Part shown: positions 1 through 7,137 of the stretch, piece after piece
Numbering within the stretch: position 1 is the first letter of the stretch
Layout: each line of letters starts with the position of its first letter
Assembly (NCBI RefSeq): GCF_009677585.1
Contig: NZ_WKYV01000019.1
Location: 1-64,000 of the forward strand
DNA length: 64,000 bases
Source: Lactonifactor sp. BIOML-A5
Lineage (GTDB): Bacteria; Bacillota; Clostridia; Lachnospirales; Lachnospiraceae
Direction: 5' to 3'
Translations under genes and position numbers: made by a program
The notes under the pieces: model-generated
What the model was told of the DNA's origin: nothing
Seen by the model: only the letters and a program-made list of their open reading frames with translations
The model's database searches: none

Positions 1-41
1 ATTAACAAGTTCAATACCCTATAGCCTGCATAGTTTCATTT

Positions 42-2990
42 ATGGTGGTGCCAAGTGTGCGGGCATGGGGGTTTAGTTTGAACACCCAGAGTTATTCTGT
101 AACTGTAAATAATTCAAAAGAAGCAGAAGGGTTTCAAATTCAATATATTACCGGTATAAAAGAAAATCTTGATGGCACTCTCAGCGCCAAACATAACTCA
201 CATATAAAACTGGTGTTATCATATCCTCCCGGATATTTTACGGCAAATGCACCGGAGGGAAAAAAGAATGTGGGTATTGAATTTAGTGATTCGTCTGTTC
301 CAGTGGCAGAAGAAGAAGATCAGACGAAACGTACAATCAGCTATGAATTTACTTATCCGGATAAGCCGATGACTTTGAATGTAGTAGGAGATAAGGAAAC
401 AACAGGCCTGATGTATGGGATATATGATGCAACATCCAATCTTCAGCGTGCAGAGCAAGGTTCGAACTGGTGGAAAGCGACAGATGCGAGCGGAGCGTAT
501 ACAGAGGGACAGCCTTATTATGGGTTTGGAAGCTACAGCGAAGCAGATACCGGAGTATTAAAGGTACGGGGAGGAACAGCAAAAAACGTTAAAATAGAAG
601 GGAAAGAGACACCGGTAAGTATGGCCACCGGATCCTTTGCCAGCGGGCAGGAACTGCACTTTGAATATGCAATTGACCGTGTAAATCAAAATGGAAAGCC
701 GCCATATTTCTTCTGGCCGTCCCCAACCGTGAGTCTTTGCTATTTTTCAAATGGCGCTGACTATGCAAAGGATGCACCTATTACCGAAACCTTCCCCCTC
801 TGGTCTCCTGATTGGATTTATGACCCGGATGCAGGGGGAGCTGCCGTTATATCAAACACCTATACCGCAGCGGTTGGAGCTGAGATTACAATTACAGTTA
901 AAAAATCTATCTATACCGAAGTAGGGACAAGCACTGCGGGGGTAAGATTAAATTATCCTTCTTATCAGGTACATGTAAAGATAGAAAACATGAAAAACAG
1001 CTTTTATTTAAGAACACAGGGCGCGGGGAGTGTACAGGGGCCCCATTTTTTCAGAAATCTGGATAATATCTCTCTTGGATTGAACAATAATTTGCCGGAC
1101 TCCTATTTTCTGGAGGATCATACAGATGAAAAGGGCGGGGATACCGGCACAGTTGGCGAAACAAGCATTAAGAGTGGAGGGATGTTTTTAGACAAACGTG
1201 CAGTTTATAATAAAAACATAACCGGTGGAGGCGTTCCCTGGGAGGAGGAAGGAAAACCGTTTTTTAAATTTGGGATTACTCCCAAATGGGGATACACGAA
1301 TCCAAGAGTGGAAAGCTATGGAGAAGCATCGACGCCTATTATGACGAATAAATCAATTGAAATAGAGAAAAAGGAGCTTGAAAATAAAAACAGCCAGACC
1401 ACATATCCGGATTTGACTTTGGGGAAATATTCCTGGTTTCATACGTCCCAGGACAGAAGAGATATAAGCCCTTTTCAGTATGTTCTGTTTATGCCGGTTG
1501 AAAGCTTGTCCACAAAGCATGATATGCGGGCCATTGATGTGAAAACAGAAAAAATCATAGGAACTGTCACTAATAATGCTGACTATGTGAATGATAACGC
1601 CGCTCAAAACTATATTGTGGAGGGGGACGGTATATTTGATTTATTGTTGGAAGACAAGGTTGTGTTTAACCCGGATTTTAAAGCCCCTGAAGAAACAGGC
1701 AGGGTATTTGCAGGATTCACTGTAACAATTACGGCTCCGGATAACTTACTGCTGCCGGCAGACTATAAGCTGGAGCTTGCAAAAAGTCTGGATAACTCGG
1801 TTTATTTTAAACCCGGTGATATCATCAGCATTTCAGATTTCTTCCGCCGTGATACGGCTGTACTGTTAAAGGCCTGGAACACAAATCATACACTTACGCC
1901 AGAAGAACAGAAGCGCCTGAATCTCATTATGTATTCATCCAGGCTGGATGCAAAGATAAACCTTATATACGAGGACGCTGCCAGCAGTCAGGGGCAGAAT
2001 ATCAGCGGGAATGTGAATAAATACCTGCAGGATGTGAGTAAAGACGGAATTATTTATTCAACCCAAAGGGCAGATACAAAAAGTATAAACGTCATAAAAG
2101 GGACCAATATTAAGTTTAACAAATTTGCGGAGACCTTCGTGAATTCCGTTGATCAATATACGTATTACCTTAACGAGGAAAATACAACCACTGTTGATAA
2201 GGTAACCGTGGATCATCAGGAGATTGCAGCTGTGAAATACGACCGGGGATTAACAGTCAGCTATTTAGATGAGAATGGCACCTCCTTTGCAGGACTCAGT
2301 GACGAAACGGTATATAAAACATATACGGGGAGTAATAAGGCTGTCATCAAATTTCCCACCGGAGCACAATGTCCGCCAGGCAAGGCATTTGATTACTGGA
2401 CAGTCACTGAGCTTAATGACACAGGAAACTGGATACCGAAGCCAGACATTACATTCAGGGAGAGTGATGCACCGCAAGTGTATGAATTCGCCTCCGGCCT
2501 AAATGCAAATAATAAAAGTATAAGTCTTCAGGCTGTGTGGAAGGATATTTCTCCTGATTCCTACATATCAATACCGAAAAATATACGGTTAAGTGAAAGC
2601 GGGACAAACCTTACACCTGCTGAAGAATTTGCCGGGACAAAAGTAACCATTGCATATCACAGTGTCAATAACAGCGACAAAGATATTAATGTAGATGTTT
2701 TAAAGACTTTTGATCTTTCCCTGTCTGCAGACAATACTAAAAAGTTGACGGTTTCTGCGTACGACGCAGACGGAAACCTCTTAACAGCAGCCGGTATCAA
2801 TGAAAGCTATGCGCGTATCGGTACATTTGGCACAGGGAATCCAAGCCGGGAAATATGGTTCAACACAAAATCTCAGAACGGAAATGAAGTTTATAAAGGG
2901 AGTTTTCATATTAGCTCTGATTCAGCGGATGTAGGGCAGGGAACCCTATTTTATATTTCCGCGCCATTATCAGGGGGTGCAACGCGATGA
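42..2990 (+). CDS. Large secreted surface protein with one InlB-type repeat
   Basis: A 982-residue extracellular protein, low in Cys and rich in Asn, Thr and Tyr. Residues about 736-832 look like one Listeria-Bacteroides (InlB B) repeat: a start of the type LTVSYLDENG, a central F-DYW segment and an end of the type SLQAVWKD. No LPXTG or membrane anchor is visible at the C-terminus. The first ATG at 42 lies inside what reads as a signal-peptide core (YPIACIVSFMVVPSVRA), which is open back to position 6 but is cut by TAA at 3-5; no ribosome site precedes 42. So the true start is probably upstream and the 5' end is either lesioned or not resolved here. The next gene overlaps the stop as ATGA, which implies coupled translation with the two small secreted proteins. 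Adhesion or matrix function is inference. Confidence 0.75.
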   Translation: MVVPSVRAWGFSLNTQSYSVTVNNSKEAEGFQIQYITGIKENLDGTLSAKHNSHIKLVLSYPPGYFTANAPEGKKNVGIEFSDSSVPVAEEEDQTKRTISYEFTYPDKPMTLNVVGDKETTGLMYGIYDATSNLQRAEQGSNWWKATDASGAYTEGQPYYGFGSYSEADTGVLKVRGGTAKNVKIEGKETPVSMATGSFASGQELHFEYAIDRVNQNGKPPYFFWPSPTVSLCYFSNGADYAKDAPITETFPLWSPDWIYDPDAGGAAVISNTYTAAVGAEITITVKKSIYTEVGTSTAGVRLNYPSYQVHVKIENMKNSFYLRTQGAGSVQGPHFFRNLDNISLGLNNNLPDSYFLEDHTDEKGGDTGTVGETSIKSGGMFLDKRAVYNKNITGGGVPWEEEGKPFFKFGITPKWGYTNPRVESYGEASTPIMTNKSIEIEKKELENKNSQTTYPDLTLGKYSWFHTSQDRRDISPFQYVLFMPVESLSTKHDMRAIDVKTEKIIGTVTNNADYVNDNAAQNYIVEGDGIFDLLLEDKVVFNPDFKAPEETGRVFAGFTVTITAPDNLLLPADYKLELAKSLDNSVYFKPGDIISISDFFRRDTAVLLKAWNTNHTLTPEEQKRLNLIMYSSRLDAKINLIYEDAASSQGQNISGNVNKYLQDVSKDGIIYSTQRADTKSINVIKGTNIKFNKFAETFVNSVDQYTYYLNEENTTTVDKVTVDHQEIAAVKYDRGLTVSYLDENGTSFAGLSDETVYKTYTGSNKAVIKFPTGAQCPPGKAFDYWTVTELNDTGNWIPKPDITFRESDAPQVYEFASGLNANNKSISLQAVWKDISPDSYISIPKNIRLSESGTNLTPAEEFAGTKVTIAYHSVNNSDKDINVDVLKTFDLSLSADNTKKLTVSAYDADGNLLTAAGINESYARIGTFGTGNPSREIWFNTKSQNGNEVYKGSFHISSDSADVGQGTLFYISAPLSGGATR

Positions 2991-3280
2991 AGAAAATAAT
3001 AACTGCAGGCATTTTAATTATGCTCCTTGTGATTAACCCATGTACTATATCTGCAAAGGAGAGTGCTGGGAAATACAAAAATACAGGACAAATGGAAGTA
3101 ACCTATACACCAGATAAAAGACCTCCCATGTTAGAAATAGATAAGGGAAAGGGAGTACATACAGCAAGTGCCCAAACAGGAGATTTCACGGTTTGGATTG
3201 GTCTGGAAGTACTGGTAATTGCATCGGCGACGCTGCTGATGTTAATTATATACATTAAAAAAAGGAGAAACAGAGTATGA
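2987..3280 (+). CDS. Small cell-wall or membrane-anchored protein with sortase-like signal
   Basis: A 97-residue protein with an N-terminal signal peptide (MKKIITAGILIMLLVINP then TISA), a short external segment containing MEVTYTPDKRPP, and a C-terminal sorting-like end: SAQTGD, a hydrophobic stretch of about 21 residues and a KKRRNR tail. The layout matches the small LPXTG-type proteins that sit in WxL/csc surface-complex loci of Gram-positive bacteria, but the motif is not a canonical LPXTG. It overlaps the gene before it by ATGA and the gene after it by four bases, so the three are almost surely co-translated. A class B sortase is present far away at 61.8 kb; whether it acts here is unknown. 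Confidence 0.75.
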   Translation: MKKIITAGILIMLLVINPCTISAKESAGKYKNTGQMEVTYTPDKRPPMLEIDKGKGVHTASAQTGDFTVWIGLEVLVIASATLLMLIIYIKKRRNRV

Positions 3281-3801
3281 AAAAAACCAAATTGATGAGT
3301 GTATTGGCATTAACAGCCATGATCAGCGCAACAACCGTTCCGGTATCCGCAGCACCGGAAACAGCAACCGCAGGAACAGAGGTAACATATACGGCAAATT
3401 CCGCGGCTCCGGATCAGGCGGATTGGCTGGTTTCCTATCCAAAAGAAGCAGTTTTGTCTGACTATAACACAACAGCAGATACGGGGGTTTCATTAAATTT
3501 TAAACTGTTGGATAAGCTGGGTTCACAGGATTATAGCGGAGACAGGAGTGTTACGATTTCTGTTAAGAATTATGGGACAGGACTTGACATGGACGGTACG
3601 TCAGGCACAGTTGTAATGGGAATTGCGGATGATCAGAGAGCGGAGTTGACTAATCCTAACTTTACAGTGGGAACTATGGTAAAGAAAGGTTCCGGAACTG
3701 AAAATGCAAGCACAGGCTACGCATATTTAAAATCAACAACAAACCCGGAAGGAACCTATACAAAAAATGTGACCTTTACCTTTACAGACGATGCTGTTTA
3801 G
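3277..3801 (+). CDS. Secreted WxL-like surface protein
   Basis: A 174-residue protein with a clear signal peptide (MKKTKLMSVLALTAMISATT, cleavage likely after SAA). It begins with EVTYTANSAAPDQADWLVSYP, sharing the EVTYT-x-P element with the small protein just upstream, and continues as beta-rich sequence without Cys. Size, signal peptide and the DWLVSYPKEAVLSD element resemble WxL-domain proteins that bind peptidoglycan non-covalently in csc-type loci. The strict WxL motifs are only partly present, so the family call is tentative. It is the last gene before a strong terminator, ending the first surface operon. Confidence 0.65.
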   Translation: MKKTKLMSVLALTAMISATTVPVSAAPETATAGTEVTYTANSAAPDQADWLVSYPKEAVLSDYNTTADTGVSLNFKLLDKLGSQDYSGDRSVTISVKNYGTGLDMDGTSGTVVMGIADDQRAELTNPNFTVGTMVKKGSGTENASTGYAYLKSTTNPEGTYTKNVTFTFTDDAV

Positions 3802-3823
3802 AGTACATTCTGATAAACAAGAT

Positions 3824-3857
3824 GGAGTCAGTCATTTCAAAAGACTGGCTCCTTTTT
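3824..3857 (+). terminator. Rho-independent terminator after surface operon
   Basis: GGAGTCAGTC and GACTGGCTCC form a ten-pair stem with one G-U pair around a nine-base loop, followed by TTTTT. It closes the three-gene surface operon. Confidence 0.85.
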
Positions 3858-3891
3858 CAAATAATCAAATAACCGCAAGGGGGAATGACCT

Positions 3892-4026
3892 ATTAAATAT
3901 AAGATGCGGCCGTTATCGTATGCAAAACGGACATATAAGGACTCTACCGGCAGTCTCTAGAATTATGTAAATGAAGATGAGCTACAGGCGATATATCCAA
4001 ATGGTGGATTTAAAGTATTTTCGGAT
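3892..4026 (+). pseudogene. Interrupted 5' part of the following membrane protein gene
   Basis: The frame of the gene at 4027 continues upstream as protein-like sequence. An ATG at 3904 would give MRPLSYAKRTYKDSTGSL, then an in-frame TAG at 3958-3960, then NYVNEDELQAIYPNGGFKVF leading straight into the ATG at 4027. The best ribosome site (AAGGGGG at 3878-3884) is placed for the ATT at 3892, which would be followed by KYK and the 3904 Met. This suggests that the original start ATG became ATT and that the early codon became TAG. Either the gene has lost its N-terminus or expression needs readthrough or a downstream restart. Confidence 0.55.
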
Positions 4027-4665
4027 ATGCATATGTGTGGTAACTCCAAAGCACAGAATTACCTTTCCGGCCAAACTACAGAGATTGGTGTTTATCCTTA
4101 CAAAAGGAAACAGTCCTGGGCCAAGAGGACTGTGGGATATATACCGGTCACGGATGCAAATGAAGAAGAAGGCTTTATACGGATTATAGGCAATGCATGG
4201 CAGAGGGTCCTCTTCCTCATATTAGCAATCCTGGTATGCGCAGCCATATTTTTGGTGGGTGTGTGGTTTGCACAAAGAGATGAGGTTCCTGGTCTGGATA
4301 AGACGGCTGTGTCTTATCATATCGACGGTGTTAAGAACACAGATGAAGACTCCATTTTGCTTCCGGGACTGAGCGTACTAAATGGAAAGGCAAATGATAC
4401 ACATATTAAGGCAGTGTTGATGAACCCTGACGGCAATGGCTGTTACTTCAAATATACAATTATACAGAAAGATTCAGAAGAGGTCCTCTACACTTCCGGC
4501 CTTATCGAACCCGGAAAAGCTGTAACAGAATTTGATCTTAACAAAAAGCTGAAGGCCGGGAAGTACCCCATCCAAGTTATCGTAGAGACAAATGATTTAA
4601 AAAATCCAGAGATAGTTTATAATGCAGGCAATATTGACGCACAGCTTGTAGTTACAGAGGAATGA
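4027..4665 (+). CDS. Single-pass membrane protein, paralogue of the next gene
   Basis: A 212-residue open frame with one membrane segment at about residues 61-80 (VLFLILAILVCAAIFLVGVW) and an outside C-terminal domain of about 125 residues. That domain is shared with the following gene: both contain GVKNTD-x-DSILLPG, NP-x-GN-x-C-F, GLI-x-PG-x-AVT-x-F and YN-x-G elements in the same order. I do not recognise a named family. The ATG at 4027 has no good ribosome site and is preceded by in-frame protein-like sequence broken by TAG at 3958, so this is probably the surviving part of a longer gene. The duplicated domain may carry its function in the next gene. Confidence 0.55.
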   Translation: MHMCGNSKAQNYLSGQTTEIGVYPYKRKQSWAKRTVGYIPVTDANEEEGFIRIIGNAWQRVLFLILAILVCAAIFLVGVWFAQRDEVPGLDKTAVSYHIDGVKNTDEDSILLPGLSVLNGKANDTHIKAVLMNPDGNGCYFKYTIIQKDSEEVLYTSGLIEPGKAVTEFDLNKKLKAGKYPIQVIVETNDLKNPEIVYNAGNIDAQLVVTEE

Positions 4666-4680
4666 TGCGAGGAGGCACCG

Positions 4681-5235
4681 ATGGAAGATCTATGTAACCA
4701 GAAAGAGAAACATGAGGAGATGAAATCCTTTTCAAGTCAAGACAGAAAGGCCGGATATGTGCGGATTAAAAAAAAGACTTTCAGAAAAGTCCTGATTACT
4801 GTAATACCGTTACTGTTGTTGGCTGCCGGAGTGCTAATTGCATTGTTATATAACCGCGGACCGGATCTGGACAAAAATGCCATTGCATATCAGCTTCCCG
4901 ACGGGGTGAAAAATACAGATCCCGATTCCATTCTGCTTCCGGGATTTGATGTCCTTGAGATGAATTATGCAACGCAGAAAGTAGATGCAGCTTTTTTAAA
5001 TCCGGAAGGGAATGAATGTTTTTTTACTTATTCTGTGACACTTAAAAGTGATGGGACAAGGCTGTATCAAACAGGACTAATAAAACCGGGTACGGCTGTA
5101 ACAAGCTTTCAGGCAGAGAAAAAATTAGAAAAGGGGGAGTATCCCATTATCATCCTGGTTGAAGCCAGTGACATGAAAGAACCAGAAAAAAAATATAACG
5201 GAGGTGCAGTGGAGGCAGTACTGGAGGTGAAGTAA
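4681..5235 (+). CDS. Single-pass membrane protein, intact paralogue
   Basis: A 184-residue protein with a 36-residue charged cytoplasmic start, a membrane segment at about 37-57 (VLITVIPLLLLAAGVLIALL) and an outside domain paralogous to the gene before it. The ribosome site GCGAGGAGGCACC directly precedes the ATG. It starts 15 bases after the previous stop, and the following lipoprotein begins with GTG immediately after its TAA, so the three are one transcript. Function is unknown; the position beside secreted surface genes and a lipoprotein suggests an envelope role. Confidence 0.7.
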   Translation: MEDLCNQKEKHEEMKSFSSQDRKAGYVRIKKKTFRKVLITVIPLLLLAAGVLIALLYNRGPDLDKNAIAYQLPDGVKNTDPDSILLPGFDVLEMNYATQKVDAAFLNPEGNECFFTYSVTLKSDGTRLYQTGLIKPGTAVTSFQAEKKLEKGEYPIIILVEASDMKEPEKKYNGGAVEAVLEVK

Positions 5236-5775
5236 GTGAAGAAGAAATGCTTTTTATTTGTCACAACATTATTTGTTTTACTTATACTTTTAAGCGCCTG
5301 CAGCGGAAAAACGAAAGCGGACGAGATCATAGAGGCCGGTCCCGATAAGAGCCTGTCCATAAACAATATTTCCTTTTCAGTGGAAGATATGGACTCCGGC
5401 AAAGAGGTTAAACCAGAAGTTCCAAGCGGATACTACCATTATTATGAAGAACAAGAGGGGTATTATTATTATGTTATTTCAGGAAAAGTGGTCAATAAAG
5501 GAGCGTATGCATTCGATGCTGAGAATATCAAGATACAAGGTGTCAATGACAGTACAAGCTATGATGGCAGACTCCTTTTTTCAAATCCTGAGGAAAGTGA
5601 GTTCATTAAGGAAATCAGGATGAATGAAGAACTGAAGTTTTATTTTATTATACTGATAAAAGACGGTGCGCCTCCTCCTGACAAAATTAATATATTTTAT
5701 ACAAAGGATTTCAAAGTGCCGCAGGAAGACCAGCCATATGATACATTACTTACATGGACACTTCCTTCATTTTGA
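5236..5775 (+). CDS. Small lipoprotein
   Basis: A 179-residue lipoprotein starting with GTG directly abutting the previous stop codon. The signal MKKKCFLFVTTLFVLL and lipobox LLSAC place the lipidated Cys at residue 22. The mature part has a run of Tyr (residues about 62-77) and looks like a DUF4352/immunoglobulin-like extracytoplasmic domain, a frequent shape of small Firmicute lipoproteins, but no firm family call is possible. It is translated with the two paralogous membrane proteins upstream. Confidence 0.7.
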   Translation: MKKKCFLFVTTLFVLLILLSACSGKTKADEIIEAGPDKSLSINNISFSVEDMDSGKEVKPEVPSGYYHYYEEQEGYYYYVISGKVVNKGAYAFDAENIKIQGVNDSTSYDGRLLFSNPEESEFIKEIRMNEELKFYFIILIKDGAPPPDKINIFYTKDFKVPQEDQPYDTLLTWTLPSF

Positions 5776-5855
5776 TGTAAAGGAACGGATGGCTCATTGG
5801 GGATGGCTTACAGACCCGGAGCTGTGACAGGGACAGTAAAAGAAAGGGTGTAGAA

Positions 5856-6098
5856 TTGAAAACAGATTTATTGGAAAATATAGCAGAGGCATTGGGAATT
5901 TATATAAGTGACCTAAGGCATGAAGATATCCAAAAGCAGACACTTTCCTATATTATAGGGTGCAATGGTTATGAAGCAGTAGAGTGGAACAAACTGATCC
6001 ATTATATGTTTGGTATAAAATGTGATTTCAGCAGTGAGAGCGAAGCAAAGGATTTCTATATCAGAAAGATAGCTGCACCAGTATATCGGAAAATTTGA
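5856..6098 (+). CDS. Small hypothetical protein
   Basis: An 80-residue frame with a TTG start preceded by AGAAAGGGTG at the right distance. It is soluble-looking and predicted helical, with two Cys (in IIGCNG and IKCDF). I do not recognise a family. It follows the lipoprotein gene by 80 bases and could be the last gene of the surface operon. The coding case rests on the ribosome site and reasonable composition only. Confidence 0.45.
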   Translation: MKTDLLENIAEALGIYISDLRHEDIQKQTLSYIIGCNGYEAVEWNKLIHYMFGIKCDFSSESEAKDFYIRKIAAPVYRKI

Positions 6099-6330
6099 TA
6101 TTTAAATTTAGCATGTATAAATGGGCATTTTTGTTCGGCGAAAAGTCTGCCTGGGGTATTCCCTCATTCTCCCACGTTTTACCGAATTTAGTAGAGGCTG
6201 CTCCATTCCTCGGCAGCAAGGAAACCATTCTCATTGCCCCTATAACAATGTCCCCCATTGTAATTTTTATGTACTTGCTATTGCACTTTGGGCAGTGGTT
6301 TAGAGACTGAGATGGGGACTTGTCAAAGTG
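6099..6330. other. Gap with no supported gene
   Basis: About 230 bases between the small hypothetical gene and the CRISPR leader. Open frames exist on both strands, one on the minus strand containing a single CPKC zinc-ribbon-like pair, but none has a start with a ribosome site or a recognisable fold. It may be eroded sequence of a former cas or mobile region; that is inference. Confidence 0.3.
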
Positions 6331-6385
6331 TTTTAGGTGCGAACCCCCAGTAAACATAGAAGTACTGGGGGATTCGCACCTAAAA
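6331..6385 (+). promoter_or_regulatory. CRISPR leader inverted repeat, copy 1
   Basis: TTTTAGGTGCGAA-CCCCCAGTA and the matching TACTGGGGGATTCGCACC-TAAAA form a long near-perfect inverted repeat about 115 bases before the first CRISPR repeat. The same GGTGCGAA/TTCGCACC element recurs before array 2 (10994-11042). An element of this kind is, from memory, typical of the leader that follows cas2 in type I-C loci of Clostridia. No cas gene is present upstream. Confidence 0.65.
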
Positions 6386-6498
6386 CAGGAGTACAACTGG
6401 TCGCGTAAAGGGGCAAAGGAGAACATGAGAAATTGTATATTTGTGTGGTATTAACAGATTTAAAGTGATAAAATGAAATAAAATTATATATATTTGCT

Positions 6499-6668
6499 GT
6501 CACTGTCTGCGAGGGCAGTGTGGATTGAAATTGGGAATTGGATAGAGGAGGATTCCAATGGAGAAACGTCACTGTCTGCGAGGGCAGTGTGGATTGAAAT
6601 TATCACTACTCAGCCCTATACGTTTATCGACTTACGTCACTGTCTGCGAGGACAGTGCGTTGTTTTTT
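6499..6668 (+). CRISPR. Orphan type I-C-like CRISPR mini-array 1
   Basis: Two intact 33-base repeats at 6499-6531 and 6568-6600 are identical: GTCACTGTCTGCGAGGGCAG followed by TGTGGATTGAAAT. The third, at 6636 to about 6668, keeps GTCACTGTCTGCGAGG-CAGTG but loses its 3' half, as expected for the leader-distal end. The spacers are 36 bases (6532-6567) and 35 bases (6601-6635). The partial dyad CACTG/CAGTG and the GATTGAAAT end are type I-C features. No cas genes lie in the window, so the array must rely on a distant machinery or is a relic. Confidence 0.85.
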
Positions 6669-6868
6669 GTTATGTTACTAAATCAAATTGAGTTAACATA
6701 ATCGGGAGGGCATTTGCGCTCCCGAAAGTAACTACAGCAAGTGCAAATAGTCTGTCCACGACAAAGCACAATGTAGTAAAAAATTCTATTTGTATAAACT
6801 TTTCCACTTATCAGGTGAAAGTAGAAAGTATTATAAAATGCGGCAATTTTTGGGCATATGGAGCAGTA
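6669..6868. other. Intergenic region without gene
   Basis: AT-rich sequence between array 1 and the duplicated promoters. The only structure is a six-pair hairpin CGGGAG/CTCCCG near 6702-6723 without a T-run. No coding signal is seen. Confidence 0.5.
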
Positions 6869-7026
6869 GCATGAAATATTATGAATAATGCTGGTGAAGA
6901 AAAGATAATAAGCCTCTTAATATGTTATAATGGCATAACACACTGCCGCATGAAATATTATGAATAATGTAGGTTTAGAATAGATAATACAAACATTATG
7001 TGTTATAATATGTGTTAATTACGGAC
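6869..7026 (+). promoter_or_regulatory. Tandemly duplicated promoter of the met/rnfC2 operon
   Basis: A unit of about 79 bases is repeated. GCATGAAATATTATGAATAATG occurs in full at 6869-6890 and 6948-6969, and each copy is followed by AGATAATA and an extended -10 box TGTTATAAT (TATAAT at 6926-6931 and 7004-7009). The second copy is about 110-130 bases before the TTG start of the operon. The 22-base conserved block lies upstream of each -10, so it could be a regulator site as well as a duplicated promoter. Confidence 0.6.
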
Positions 7027-7137
7027 ATAAATTATCTGCCTGTTGTTATTCTTTCATTAAAGTACAGAGAATGGAAAAATAACATAATCAGATAAGCATT
7101 AGGTCTGTAAATTAATATCATTAAGGAAGGTGAGCAA

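Noticed and set aside
6061..6426. Minus-strand open frame of 121 codons with one CPKC pair
   Set aside because: No ribosome site, overlaps the CRISPR leader dyad, only one half of a zinc ribbon and no match to a known transposase or Cas protein.
6702..6723. Hairpin CGGGAG/CTCCCG after CRISPR array 1
   Set aside because: No T-run on either strand and only six pairs, so terminator function is not supported.
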